Shown one piece after another: positions 33,110 through 43,799 of a DNA stretch of 64,000 nucleotides. Location of the stretch: contig JACGCK010000132.1 of NCBI GenBank assembly GCA_014925825.1, positions 61,710 through 125,709 on the forward strand. Direction: 5' to 3'. How positions within the stretch are numbered: the stretch's first letter is position 1; each line of letters starts with the position of its first letter. The translations under genes were made by a program, and so were the position numbers. The DNA comes from Pholiota molesta. Taxonomy: Eukaryota; Basidiomycota; Agaricomycetes; Agaricales; Strophariaceae. The notes beneath the pieces were generated by a model. The model was given only the letters and a program-made list of their open reading frames with translations, searched no databases and was not told the origin of the DNA.

Positions 33110-34060
33110 AGCTCGCACTACATACCCTTCTCGTGCAACCTCTCCTTCTAACTTTCTTCTTCCGCGCTCTTGTTGTCGCTAGGTTTGCCTCGCTTATCGG
33201 AGCACCCAACGCTTTCTAACATAGCAGCAGGATCCATGGCAGTACGGGCTTAGTGCTTAGGCCTTAGGGCTTGTTGCGTGGCACATGGCTGCCAAAGCCA
33301 ACCTCTTTGAAAGGTGAGCATTTCCCCCATGGAATCTCACCTCTGCGCCCGAACTGACGGTGTATATCCTCCCTAATCAGACCAAAACCGAGCCACCGAG
33401 CTGTAGAACCGATGCCTGCTTTCGCCCCCGCAGCCCTCTTCGTACCCAGGTTCCCCGTGCATATGGCCTGCTTCTTCTTCGCCTATTCGCACGTTACCGG
33501 TTTACCCCTCGTTCAACGTTGTCATGGAGAGGCAGTTTGTGCTTCGCGTCGTCGTGCAAGTGCGAGTGGGAGTGGTGGGTGGCGTTCGTTCGTGTGGGTG
33601 GTGGTTGGGTGAGTGTAGGGTGGATGTGTGTTGTCGCACGCGGTTTTGCGCTGGGCGTCGATTTGTGGGGGTAGGCGAGTTTTGGTTCGCCTGCGTTTCT
33701 GGGGCGGCATGCCGTTGGTTGGTCGGTTGGTTGGGCCGGGACATATCTTGGGTTGCGTTGTGTTGCGCTGCGACCACCTATAATGCGTTCTTCGGGATCT
33801 ACACGCTGCTTGGGATGGCGCCTTGCGAGCTGTTTCTATCGGTGTATACGCCGGTGCTTCTATTTTTGACCACATATGTACGATTTGATAAGTATACGGT
33901 GGAACGATACGGTCGTCCCTCCGTTGTGGAGTTTGGTCTTGAATAAGATTCGTTCAAGGTGAAATACACTAATTGTATGGTGTTCAGGGGAATGCATACT
34001 TATGCTACGACTTGTGTCTTGGAGAACTAGTGTTACAGTAATGATTCGAACTACTTTTTG
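33110..34060. other. Intergenic, nothing recognised
   Basis: A G/T-rich plus-strand stretch at 33520-33780 opens frames on both strands, but the predicted peptides are Val/Gly/Arg-rich and lack any family resemblance. Confidence 0.4.
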
Positions 34061-34069
34061 TTAGATGTT

Positions 34070-36780
34070 CAACAGATGTCGAGGCACGTCCTCTCACTTC
34101 TACACTTGGTGTCAGACACCGATATGGACGATAGAATTTTGCGCGAACTGGCACGACTCCAAGCACTTTAGCGCGTAATTGCGCGAGTTCCGAAAGTTCC
34201 AGTTGGTATCGAGCGGAGATTTTGCGCACACTTGCGCTATTCTTGTTAACGTCTACTTTCGTCAACCAGATTGTTACTGTAGTCTACTATGTAGATTGTG
34301 ATTCAATTTTTTGAAATTCATTTATTAAACAGGGCATTGCCATAGATTCCGTGGAAGGCATGGCGGTAATGAATTTTGAATGAACGTACCCAAAACGTAC
34401 CAGTTATATAATAAGACGGCTGCGGAGTTGAGTGGGCCGCAGAATGCCATCAGATTGGATGTACAGCCCGTTTCCATATTCCAACGACTCCCGTATCTTC
34501 TCGCTATTGTTGGAATGGGTAGAGACATACACAGTCTGTATAAAAACATTATCTTGTAACCTGTGGCATGAAAGAGTTTCTGTACGGGATGAAAGCGGCA
34601 AGTCGAGGCCGAGTCCACCGCTGATAGGGCGATTGTAAAGCTAAAGAAGACGTAAAATTAGAATGAGAGGCCTCGTGCACAGAATTCGTGCTTACATCGT
34701 ACGACGCTCTGCTGTCTGTCCCTATCTCTGCCTCAATTCATTGCACAACTGCCTTCGTCTTGATTCCTCACCTTAAGTGTGTTGAATCAAACAATCAAGA
34801 TACATACACCGTGACTGATGAGAGACGCTACAGCGAACACAACAAGCTACATGGCGTTATCCAAGCCTCTCCTCCCCCCGGAATTCATCAAGGAAATCGA
34901 GGCGCTCCCAATGATGAAAGGATTCAAGTCACAGGTCTATATGATGGCATCCCATACATCACGTCTTAAAATGCGCAATTGGTCGAAAGCCGAGAGCCCT
35001 AACGCCCGTGTCGATTTCCCCAATGGCGCGCCTGGATTTACCACTTTCATCCATTATTACGCGTTGGAAGGGGAATCTTGGCCCTTTGCGAGCAGTTCAG
35101 ATGTGGTGTGAATCCGGACGAGGAAGATAGCGATGGAAGTACCCCAATTTATACCTGCATGCGGGATATGCTCAATTTCTTCCTCCCTGGACTTTACATC
35201 GTCAACCAGAAAACCAACAAACCCTTTACGCCAGCCGAGAGGGAAAGGAATCTGGCACGCTGCGCGAGGAATGTGCGTATCTTGGTTGAACAGCATGCTG
35301 ATGTGAACCGATCCGTTGGCGGCCTTTCGCTCTTGAACATTGCCTGCAAGATGAAAAACTGGGAGATCATCACACTGCTTCTCGAGCACGGTGCCAAAAT
35401 GACGCTCCCGCGATCCGTCATCCAAGAATGCTTCACTCGCGACGAACAAGCGCGATTCTTCGCGTTGGTCAAATCGAAGTCGCTGCCTCTGGACCAGCCG
35501 CGCCCCGCCCAGATGTGTCCCTGCTGGTCTGGGAAACCGCTACAGGAATGCCACGCCAACCGACACCCTTACCCTTTGAAATTCTTGTGCATCTGCGGCT
35601 CGGAAAAAATCTACGAAAAATGCTGTCTCCGAAAAACTCCTGTCGCTGAGAAATGGGATGATGAGCATCAAAGGATCATTCATTATTTCGACAGTACTGG
35701 ACATGAGGAACGGGTTCCTCCCCCATCCAGTGATGTGAAGAGACTCGAAGCGAATCAAGCGCTTGCTACTCTTCTGCTAATGCATAAATCAATCGACCCG
35801 GCGTTCGCCTATGCTTTGGGACGCGGTATATACGAGCCTACGTAAGGTTTTTTTTGCGTGTGTCGTTGAATTCCTAACGCTCATCACGTTATAGTCCATG
35901 CGATCGAAACTTCAGCCGAAGCATCCAAGAAAGCTGGCAAAAAGGATGGAATGCTCTCATCGACGAGTACATAGAAAAAGGAATCGACAATCGCTCCAGG
36001 TTTGACATAGAGAGAGCCGCTAAAACCAGCGTTTGGGGAGGCGCGCTGATTAGGACATGCGAAGGAGACGGATGCTCCAAGGTAGAGCAGAGGGATGTCG
36101 CGTCCCTCAAATATTGCACGACGTGTCATATCGTGAGTGTCGGGCAGTTGCTTAACCCCCAAAGCTTGACGCTCATATACTGATACCGTGCTTCTTACGT
36201 CGCTTAGGCGGTGTACTGTAGCCCTATCTGTCAAAAGTCCGTTTGGTCGACGCACAAACGGATTTGTGGCACACCAGAGCAGACCCCACAATTGCTAGCG
36301 TCCCAAATTTCGATCCAGGCGTTTCGCAGAGAGGCTCTGAGCAAGGTCAAATTTGAATTTCGGGATTGATTGAGACCCTCAGGAGGCGGCCTCGGAGGAT
36401 GTTCAATAATTGTATGTAACCATATACTGATTGGCCGTCCGTCTATCTCTTTTGGAAGTGTTTCGTAGCATCGTACTCAACCATTAAATGACTAAATTTT
36501 ATCTGCGTTGATAGCTTAAATAAAATGTCTGAGAGGAGTCGAGCACCGATAACTAACTTATCGCGGATGCTACCACATCAATCGTTCGCAGTCAAGACAT
36601 ACTGCCACCGCGATGTATGTAGGTATCTGGCTATTCTGGAGATCGACATAGAATACTTCAATTTGTTTAGGACGAATCCAAGGGATCGAACAGATGCAAT
36701 ACTCTCTCGCATGCCTTGCAAGAGGAACTCTGCCAGCGCACGATGGTCGCCCGTATACGCCTGCACCAAATTTAAATGAA
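34070..36780 (+). repeat. Segmental duplication, right copy
   Basis: Second copy of 27440-29760. Gene order is the same; divergence is moderate in coding parts and strong in spacers. Confidence 0.7.
34818..36369 (+). pseudogene. Ankyrin - SEC-C-like - MYND paralogue, frameshifted
   Basis: Exons correspond to 34818-35841, 35896-36132 and about 36208-36369 and are collinear with the gene at 27748. Metal-binding motifs are all kept: CPCWSGKPLQECH, CICGSEKIYEKCC, CEGDGC, CTTCH, VYCSPICQKSVW. Relative to the other copy, 16 bases are missing around 35040-35080 in total, including one base in GGGGAATCTTGG where copy 1 has GGGGACATCTTGG. This shifts the frame ahead of the first ankyrin unit. Downstream the frame is long and clean. 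It could be a recent pseudogene, a gene rescued by an unseen intron, or a sequencing error. Exon 1 splice, intron lengths and MYND split are as in the other copy. Confidence 0.65.
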
Positions 36781-37209
36781 GCAGATGAGTATCGACGACG
36801 ACGCTGCTCGCAGCGTACGTACCTTGTTGATCGCATCATAGTACTCCATACGCTCTGAGAGTGGGATGCAGAGCGGTGGGTACCCGTGGCGGATAAGCGG
36901 GATGGAGGGCGATGAGACGCGTCAAGCGCCCGTTCCCATCCTATAAGAAAGTAGGGATCTGTCAGCGAGGAGAGGGAACTGGGATGCGTGGGAAGACGTG
37001 CCTCGAAGAGGTGGAATCTGACAAGCACCAGGTGGAGCCAGCTCGCCGTGGTGAATGGGTTTCGCCACGTTCGGCTCCATTGCTACGGAAAACGTCATAC
37101 TAGGATCAGCGATATCCACAGACGGCTGCGCGGCGAAAGACGTGCGTACCTTGGCTAGGTGAGGCAGGATCGTGCGCGCCAGCAAACACGAGATTTTATT
37201 GTGGACAAT
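36578..37209 (-). pseudogene. Fic-family (AMPylase-like) gene, frameshifted, 5' end unresolved
   Basis: Minus-strand exons at 37209-37150, 37082-37002, 36940 to about 36821, and about 36762-36578 join in phase. The second ends HLFE and the third begins DGNGRLTRLI, so together they give the Fic core H-x-F-x-(D/E)-G-N-G-R, with Leu where Pro is usual. The third exon then needs a one-base change (one C too many in GCCCTCCATCCC near 36915) to reach the family-like LIRHGYPPL and ERMEYYDAINK. The last exon has GDHRALAEFLLQGMRESIAS. Intron 37001-36941 has a GC donor (GAG|GCACGT) and a normal acceptor. Fic proteins usually transfer AMP to target hydroxyls, using the core His. Exons further upstream (37210-37560) are possible but not assignable. 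Confidence 0.55.
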
Positions 37210-37269
37210 CTGTCAGGATCCCCGATAAGCAATACACAAACTGCCGATATGTGGGAAAACAAAAAGGTT

Positions 37270-37830
37270 CCATAGAACAAAACAAAGAGGATACCACCAC
37301 CTGCCCTCCACTTCCGCATTCGCCCAACTCGCACATCCAAGTGCATACCGGATCAGAAGAGTCTGCGGGCAACACGTGAACGCGGACGCTGCGGCGCCCG
37401 CCGGACTGCGGATTCGGCGGGGCATGGTACGGCATATGGAACGGTGTCCTTGGCGGTCCTGACTGAGAGCGAACGCTACTTGGCCATGGTAGAGTAATAT
37501 GTATATCGTCAACGTGGCGATGCCAATAAACGATGTAGGGAGTTACGGGACCCAAGGTCCAGGGACGTCCTCTTCAGAGTTTGCAGGGATATCTGAGCGC
37601 AAACACAAGGGTAAGCAAGTGGACGTCGGGAGATATCATGCGAAGATAGGCGGGCGGGGTGGGCTTAATCGAAGGATATGGTGCTTAGCTTGGATTCTCA
37701 TGCGTACGGTCTGACTCCCCAGCCAGATCATTCAGCTAGATTTGATATCTCGTTCCTTCGTACTTGGAGACTGGCAGAGCAGTGCGCTGCGAGCTGCGGC
37801 TGCATGGTGGACGCTTCGGGCTGGCGGGAG
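37270..37830. other. Possible 5' exons of Fic-like gene, unresolved
   Basis: A minus-strand frame at 37196-37555 is Pro/Ser/Arg-rich and might be upstream coding sequence of the Fic-like gene, but no splice chain could be settled. Confidence 0.25.
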
Positions 37831-38850
37831 CGATATCTGTATTGATGAGGGGCTGCGTGGAGAGAAGACGTCATTGTCAGCGTAGGGACCTCAGATGGCT
37901 CTGCGTGACGGCCCATTGACACCTTCATCCTAAAGACAGATAAAAACCGCCGAGGAGAGCAGTAAGCAAAAACAAAGCAGACCCACGACGTTATCATGAT
38001 GCATCGAGACGCACAACCCACATAGAATACGTAAAAAGAAAGTAGAAAAACAAAACAAGCCAAAAAAAGCCATCCCACACGCCATGCATGCGGACGCGCG
38101 CCACACGTCATTTCGAATGCAGAATCAGGTATCTGCTCGCTGCGCACAAGCAAACGATAGCGGCATCCACCTCAGCGAAAGGCAATGGCGCTGCGTATGG
38201 TGCGTCGGGATGTGCGACGGCAGAGCCTGCATGCGCCGCAGAGAAACATTCAAATGTACAGTGACCACCGTGGAGAGTGGCATCCATCGGATGCGCGACA
38301 CCACCGCCACCACACATACTCCGCAAGAGAGCACAATGTCTCATGGTCATCTATCGCGACACGAGCATTTGGTACCGGCCATGGCATTGAGAATATCGCT
38401 CATCGACCATGGCGGCGCTGTCAAGCAATGCAGGACGAGCGGACGAGCAGCGTGGGGAGGTGCGCGTTCTGGTATCCAAAGTACACTATGAGGTGTGCGC
38501 TCTCTAGAGGTTATTGGGGGTGCGGTGCGCGGAGGAATGTATATGAAGGAAAAATAGAGTACTCAGCTAGATGCCCACGGACTCGTCATCCGACCGACCA
38601 CCAAGCCTGAATGGACAGCTGAATGTGATAAGTCCGTTGGTTGCTCCCAACACCAGGGACACAAATATTATGCGTAGTTGTGCATGATTCTGATGACAAG
38701 ACAGGCAGGAGAAGAATTGAATATTGAGCGCTGAGCGCTGAGAGCGACGAGCTGTTGAGGATGTGGGTGGGATGAGAAAGTGAACGTGGACCGTGCGCAA
38801 TCAAGGAGATCGGCCCGTTCATCTCGGCGAATTCCCGAACCAGCCAAACA
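37830..38850 (+). repeat. ~1-kb duplication, copy 1
   Basis: Collinear with 40450-41380. Shared blocks are a GCGACACCACCGCC(A/C)CC run, ACACATACTCCGCAAGAGAG, TTTGGTACCGGCCATGGCAT, ATCGCTCATCGACCATGGCG and, at the end, CCGTGCGCAATCAAGG followed by CCCGTTCAT. No credible gene. A third partial copy is at 40230-40450. Confidence 0.65.
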
Positions 38851-39760
38851 CAGAAACGGCCCAACGGGCGTTTTGTCTGCGTTTTGACTCTGAATCTCCC
38901 CGTTCGTAGGAGGGACCGCGAGGGCTCCGCTCTGCTTTGCGGTATGACCTGCACTGCTTGCGAGACGTCATTGTCTTATCGACTTGGATGCGCGAAAACA
39001 CCATACATGGTCTGTGCAATGCATTAGTGCTGTAGGATGGCACGACAGGTACTCGGGCACGCGATGATGAATGTGTTAGCGCTCGCATGGAGGGAATGGA
39101 CGCTGACAGTTGCGGTCTTCGTTCGCAATAGAAACTGTCAAGCGATCATTGGGTATGGTGCCGGGCCAGAACCCGATTGCGCTTCCTAGCGCCTCCAGCT
39201 TGATACTGTCTCACAGACCAAGGTTTCGTCTGTTATATGTAGTATTTTACGGGAGACCATCGCTAACAAGGTTTGGTACTTGCAACTAAATTTCACAATA
39301 CCCTGTTCAGAAGAGAGATGCGCATGGACAATGAATCATGATGGCAAGGCAAGTTCATTCACGGCAACAGATATTCAAAAACGAGATTCCCTCGTGAGAT
39401 ATCCTATTCGAAATTTCGATGAGCTAGTAGCTACGCGGTGAACATCGTTCATTGAACAACATTCGGAAATGAAATTCGACGCGTAGCTTTTCTCGCAGCC
39501 ATCGTCTGAGTGGGCAGCGCGCGTCAGCGGATTAGATATAATCCCACATTGTAAATGACGAACTTCGAACTACTGTGATGGTTCATAAACTAGAAGGATC
39601 TTCATCGACGAGTGTGTACCTGTTGAAAAAGATCATTCTCAATCAGCTACCTCTTCGCGAGCAAGTGAATGAGGCGGAGGGACACATGGTAAAATGCAAA
39701 ATAGACATGGCAACCTGCGTGACGGCGATCCTTTGTCGCAGAGGTAAGTAGGAAAGGCGC
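38850..39760. other. Intergenic, nothing recognised
   Basis: No long frame, repeat or RNA gene seen. Confidence 0.4.
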
Positions 39761-39764
39761 TCGG

Positions 39765-40037
39765 AGAAAAGGAAGACGATGCAATCAGGTAGCGAGCGGG
39801 CTACATGTCCGCTGTGGTCAGTCGAGACCTATCGAGACCCGCAACCAGATACCATAACAGAATACGTGAAAAGGACGTTGGGTGAAACGATAAATCAGAA
39901 TAAGGAGCACCGCAGAAAAGGAAGACGATGCAATCAGGTAGCGAGCGGGCTACATGTCCGCTGTGGTCAGTCGAGACCTATCGAGACCCGCAACCAGATA
40001 CCATAACAGAATACGTGAAAAGGACGTTGGGTGAAAC
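39765..40037 (+). repeat. 124-bp direct repeat
   Basis: 39765-39888 and 39914-40037 read as the same sequence, from AGAAAAGGAAGACGATG to GACGTTGGGTGAAAC, with 25 bp between. This is a recent local tandem duplication with no coding content recognised. Confidence 0.85.
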
Positions 40038-40229
40038 ATATCATAGAACAGATAACAATTTCCATAACAGGTAAGTCTTCGAGCAAAAAGCGATTGCAGA
40101 TGCTCGAAGGGGCTCCTCTGAGGGTAAAATGCGGTCTGCGAATTTGGCGAAATACCGCTGTGCGATACATGCGGCGCAGTGCCTCGTGCGACATATCCGG
40201 CAAAGACGAATAGATAGAGTACATACATT

Positions 40230-41380
40230 ATGGAACATGGACCGCATCCGATGGACGACACCACCACAAGCCCGCATCCCGGAAGAGCCAACATTGCCAA
40301 ACTTAACTGCACTAGACATTTGGTCCCTGCCATGGTGTCGCGTAGAAGCGTCGACATCACGGCGGGGACTGTCACGCGGATTTGCGCTCTGAGTGGCGGA
40401 CGCGCAACACGAGGCGTTGCACGTCCTCGGATCCAAAGTATACCATGGGCATGTGCGCTGCTCTAGAGAGCGGTGACGATGGAGAGATACGTCTGGAGAC
40501 AGGTAAAGGCTGCCGAGGAGCGAAGCATGCGATGATGACGCGGACGCACGATGTTGGTCGTGGCATTGAGCATGACCACCGTAGAATACATGAAAGGGAA
40601 GCAAAGAAAAAAAATGAAGTCAAAAAAGACATGGCGCAGGCCATGCATGTGCGCACGCCACAAGGTGTTATTTCGAATGCTGAACCAGGCGTCACAGCGC
40701 GCAAACCCTCAGCGGAAGGTAATGGCTGCGTCTGGTGCGACGGGCTGTGCGACGGCAGTCCCTGCGCAGAGAAACATTTGAAGGTACAGTTAACACCGCG
40801 GAAAAGACATCCATCGGATGTGCGACACCACCGCCCCCACACATACTCCGCAAGAGAGCACAATACCTCACAGACACAAATTCTGTTATCATTTGGTACC
40901 GGCCATGGCATTGAGGAGATCGCTCATCGACCATGGCGACAATGTCGAGCAACGCAGGACACGTCTTGGTTCCCAAAATACACTGCGGGCATGTACTCTC
41001 TAGGGGTATCGGGGAGCGGGTCGCCGAGGAGTGTGCAGAAAGGGAGAACAGGTTACTAGTTTACTCAGCTTGACCCCACCCGATTCCCTCGCCTGAGCGT
41101 ACAGCTGATTGCGAATCGCGATAGCTCTGTTGGTTGTTCTTAGTAGCGAGGAGACGAATAGCATGCATGGTTATGCGAGATACTGATGTTGAGGATCCTG
41201 GTGTGGGTGGCGGTAGAAGAGCTGCGTGCGGAAAGAGGAACAAAGATGTGGGGGGGGGATGTTTGGGGATGAGAAAGAGAACGTGCAATGCGGGAAGTGG
41301 ACCGTGCCAGGACCGTGCGCAATCAAGGGGATCGACGGCCCGTTCATTCCGGGGATTTCCGAACAGGTGCTGCTCACGCA
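40230..41380 (+). repeat. ~1-kb duplication, copies 2 and 3
   Basis: 40450-41380 matches 37830-38850. 40230-40450 is a shorter, more diverged piece of the same sequence (CATCCGATGGACGACACCACC, CATTTGGTCCCTGCCATGG). Not obviously a transposon: I found no terminal repeats. Confidence 0.6.
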
Positions 41381-41429
41381 GCCGCTTCTAACAAAGCTTC
41401 GACCGCCGCGTTTGCACCGCGTACCTCTG

Positions 41430-41600
41430 TGTCTTGCGAACTGGGCCTGGAAGCCCAAAGCCCGGGGTACCAAGCCCGCTTAGGCCGGGCCAAGCCGGGC
41501 CTTTGTGAGGGCTTGAGCCGGCCTAGGGCCTGGCTTTGGCCTGGCTCGAAGTATTTGGAAGCCCGAGCCTCCGGCCCAGGCCCGGGCTTTGATGGATCAG
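41430..41600. repeat. GC-rich GGGCC/AAGCCC low-complexity tract
   Basis: Many interleaved GGCC, GCCCGG and AAGCCC words with short inverted pairs (for example GGCCTGGC and GCCAGGC-like). Self-complementary at several places. Similar tracts occur at ends of some DNA transposons, but no partner end was found. Confidence 0.4.
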
Positions 41601-41639
41601 TCGGAGCTTGAATCGTGCCCGTAGGTGAGTTTCTGCGCG

Positions 41640-42420
41640 CTGCATGAACCATTTCCTGTTCGACTCCAGTCCCACCTGCCGCCTGCAATCGCCCGTCGCC
41701 CTCCCTATGGCACATGAAGCCTCCCGCGCTGGACAACGAAGCGATTTAGGGGGCTGGATGACGAAGGAAAGACCCGATAAGCGGGAGATTCATCTGGTGC
41801 ATCGCAATCACCCTGCCTTTCCGCCCGCCTCTGACCCTCTGGCTCTCTTCTGTCGCCAGTGCAACATCGAGCACCGCCCGCTACCACCGATGCCCGCTAC
41901 CACCATGCACGACGCCGCCACGTCAGCAGCTCGAGCGAGTCGAGCCCCGCCCCTGCAGCCATGGAACTCCCTGCACGTCGATGTTGCGGGAGATCCGTGC
42001 ATCTGTGTTCAATTCGTAAGCTTTCTCTTTCCATCCACCTCTGACCGCCCGCCTCTCTCCAATAGCCAGCACCATCGCACGACGACGCCAACACCGGCGA
42101 GCAGCACAACGCGACGGCAGCACCGCAGCGTACGCGATCGTGCGACGATGACAACGCCAGCGGACAGCACGACAGCGGAGCGCCACCGCGGTGCTGCGCG
42201 ACGACGACGACGGCGCCGGCGGACAGCACGACGAGTTGTTCCCAGGAGCTGACTCTGACGTCAATCTGATTTTGCTCTTTTACTGAGTGTGACTGATGTT
42301 GCGTTCTTGGGAGGCTGGTGTGGCAGAGATGGGTGGAGTGTCGAAGTTGGCACGCGAGCACGTTGGTGAGTTGTCGAGCCTCCCTTCGATTATCCTGTAT
42401 CCCATCCAAAGCATACCTCA
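41640..42420. other. No gene recognised; CGACGACG-rich
   Basis: Overlapping frames on both strands; the 42060-42240 stretch is rich in ACGACG and CAGCACGAC words. No product recognised. Confidence 0.4.
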
Positions 42421-42429
42421 GCCAACTGG

Positions 42430-42740
42430 GCCATCCCCCGCGACCACGCCACCGCAACGCGCCGATCCCACTGCATCGTCACCAGCGCCCGCCCATCTCT
42501 GTGCACCTTTGCTTCTCCATCAAATACTGCAACACCTTTGCCCACTCTCGGTTCGGCGATACCCGCTGTGCGCTGTGCACTACCGTCCGCACGTCGCCCG
42601 TGTCGCACAACTCGGACGGCGTCAATGCCCTGCCATCCGTCGACATCGCCAGCCCGACCTGTTCGAGATCGCATCCTGAGGTCCGCGCGGCCATAGCGCG
42701 CTTGACGTCGTCGTTCAGAGGCGGAGGATCGCTTGGAGAT
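42430..42740 (+). repeat. Dispersed repeat, copy 6
   Basis: Plus-oriented member of the family at 3690 and 10270, about 15 kb from the nearest other copy. Landmarks: CGATCCCACTGCATCG, CATCAAATACTGCAACACCTTTG and ATCGCATCCTGAGG. Confidence 0.4.
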
Positions 42741-43042
42741 GGGTGGAGGAATAGATGCGGTGGCGCGAGAGGTCTTCGTAGTTGACGTGAGGGTGGTGAG
42801 GACGAGGTGTCTGGTGCAGAGTGCGGATGGGACGACGCGATAGCCCTACGCGTGGCTCTCTCCATTGCGCCCAATGTCCCCCTCCGCATCCGTCGCGTTC
42901 TATTCTACCCTTTGATTTAGTTTTGTCCTTTTTTCTAATTGAAAAAATCGGTGCCCCTTGTTCAAACGACTACGACGCAAATGAGAAAATTATTTGATTA
43001 TATGGAATACCGGTAGATTGACCGCAGATACACGCAAACGAG

Positions 43043-43780
43043 CTACTTAAGGTCCCAGAGCCTCGAGAACTTCCATAAGGGCGCCTCCGGCTCCTCAAAC
43101 AACACATCGTCCACTTTCGAAACGAACTTGAAGACAATATTCGATGGCCCGCCACCGCATAACTGAATGCGATCCCGCGTGAGCTTCTCGACCTCGTTGA
43201 ACTGTAACGTCATCGCCGACTCCGTGTCGATCAAAGTCATCGTGCGCAGGGGGCATCTGAGATCGTCGATCGCCCACAGACTACTAGCGCCGAAGAAGGC
43301 GTGGCGCAAGAAGCCGTCGAAGAGCGACGCCCTTTCCGCGGGGCTGCAGAGGCTGGTTTTGGGCAGGGTGAGCTCGGCATGAGTGAGATGTGGTGTATTG
43401 GCCCATATCGGTGTGAGGCGTCCGAGCACAGCGGCGTGCGTCTCCGACATGCGGCGTGCACCCGCGGCGAACGCGTCGTAGCCCTTGATGGTGAGCGTTG
43501 TGAGGGAAGGCGTCGACTGAAGGAGGGTGTGAATGTCGGGAATGTGCTCGTGGTCCATTTGTATAGATGATAACGCCAGGGTGCGCAGGGCGGGTAGATG
43601 AAGGCGAGTAAGAAGCAAGCCCGGTCGAAAATAGTACTTGTTCACCCATGGCATCCCGACAAACAACGTAGAAAGGTAGGGGAGGACGTGTTCGGTAGGT
43701 GTGAAATAGTCATCAAAGTCATCAAAGTCATCAAAGTCATTAAAGTCAATGATTTCATTGAGATAAATGAACGCCCACTC
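43043..43780 (-). pseudogene. C-terminal part of F-box/LRR-like protein
   Basis: The minus-strand frame ends at 43043 and is open upstream to about 43780, at least 240 aa. It contains leucine-rich segments of the kind seen in Agaricomycete F-box/LRR proteins (LHLPALRTLAL, STPSLTTLTI, TPHLTHAEL). Near the start, a 9-bp DNA repeat encodes DDF units, followed by EHVLPYLSTLFVGMPWV. No F-box or start codon in a sensible context was found upstream, where the sequence becomes AT-rich. It is either a gene fragment or the last exon of a gene whose 5' part has been lost. Confidence 0.45.
43705..43755 (+). repeat. 9-bp minisatellite GTCATCAAA
   Basis: Four to five copies of GTCATCAAA/GTCATTAAA in tandem, in frame with the LRR-like coding region on the minus strand (encodes DDF). 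Confidence 0.75.
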
Positions 43781-43799
43781 ACTGCTGCGGTGGGCATCT

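Noticed and set aside
33524..33946. 140-aa plus-strand frame
   Set aside because: It lies in a G/T-skewed stretch with an equally open opposite strand, and no family resemblance or splice support.
41430..41600. DNA transposon terminus in the GGGCC-rich tract
   Set aside because: No matching inverted end, target duplication or transposase nearby.
41644..42252. 202-aa plus-strand frame
   Set aside because: Low-complexity Arg/Thr/Pro-rich translation of an ACGACG-rich stretch with competing frames.
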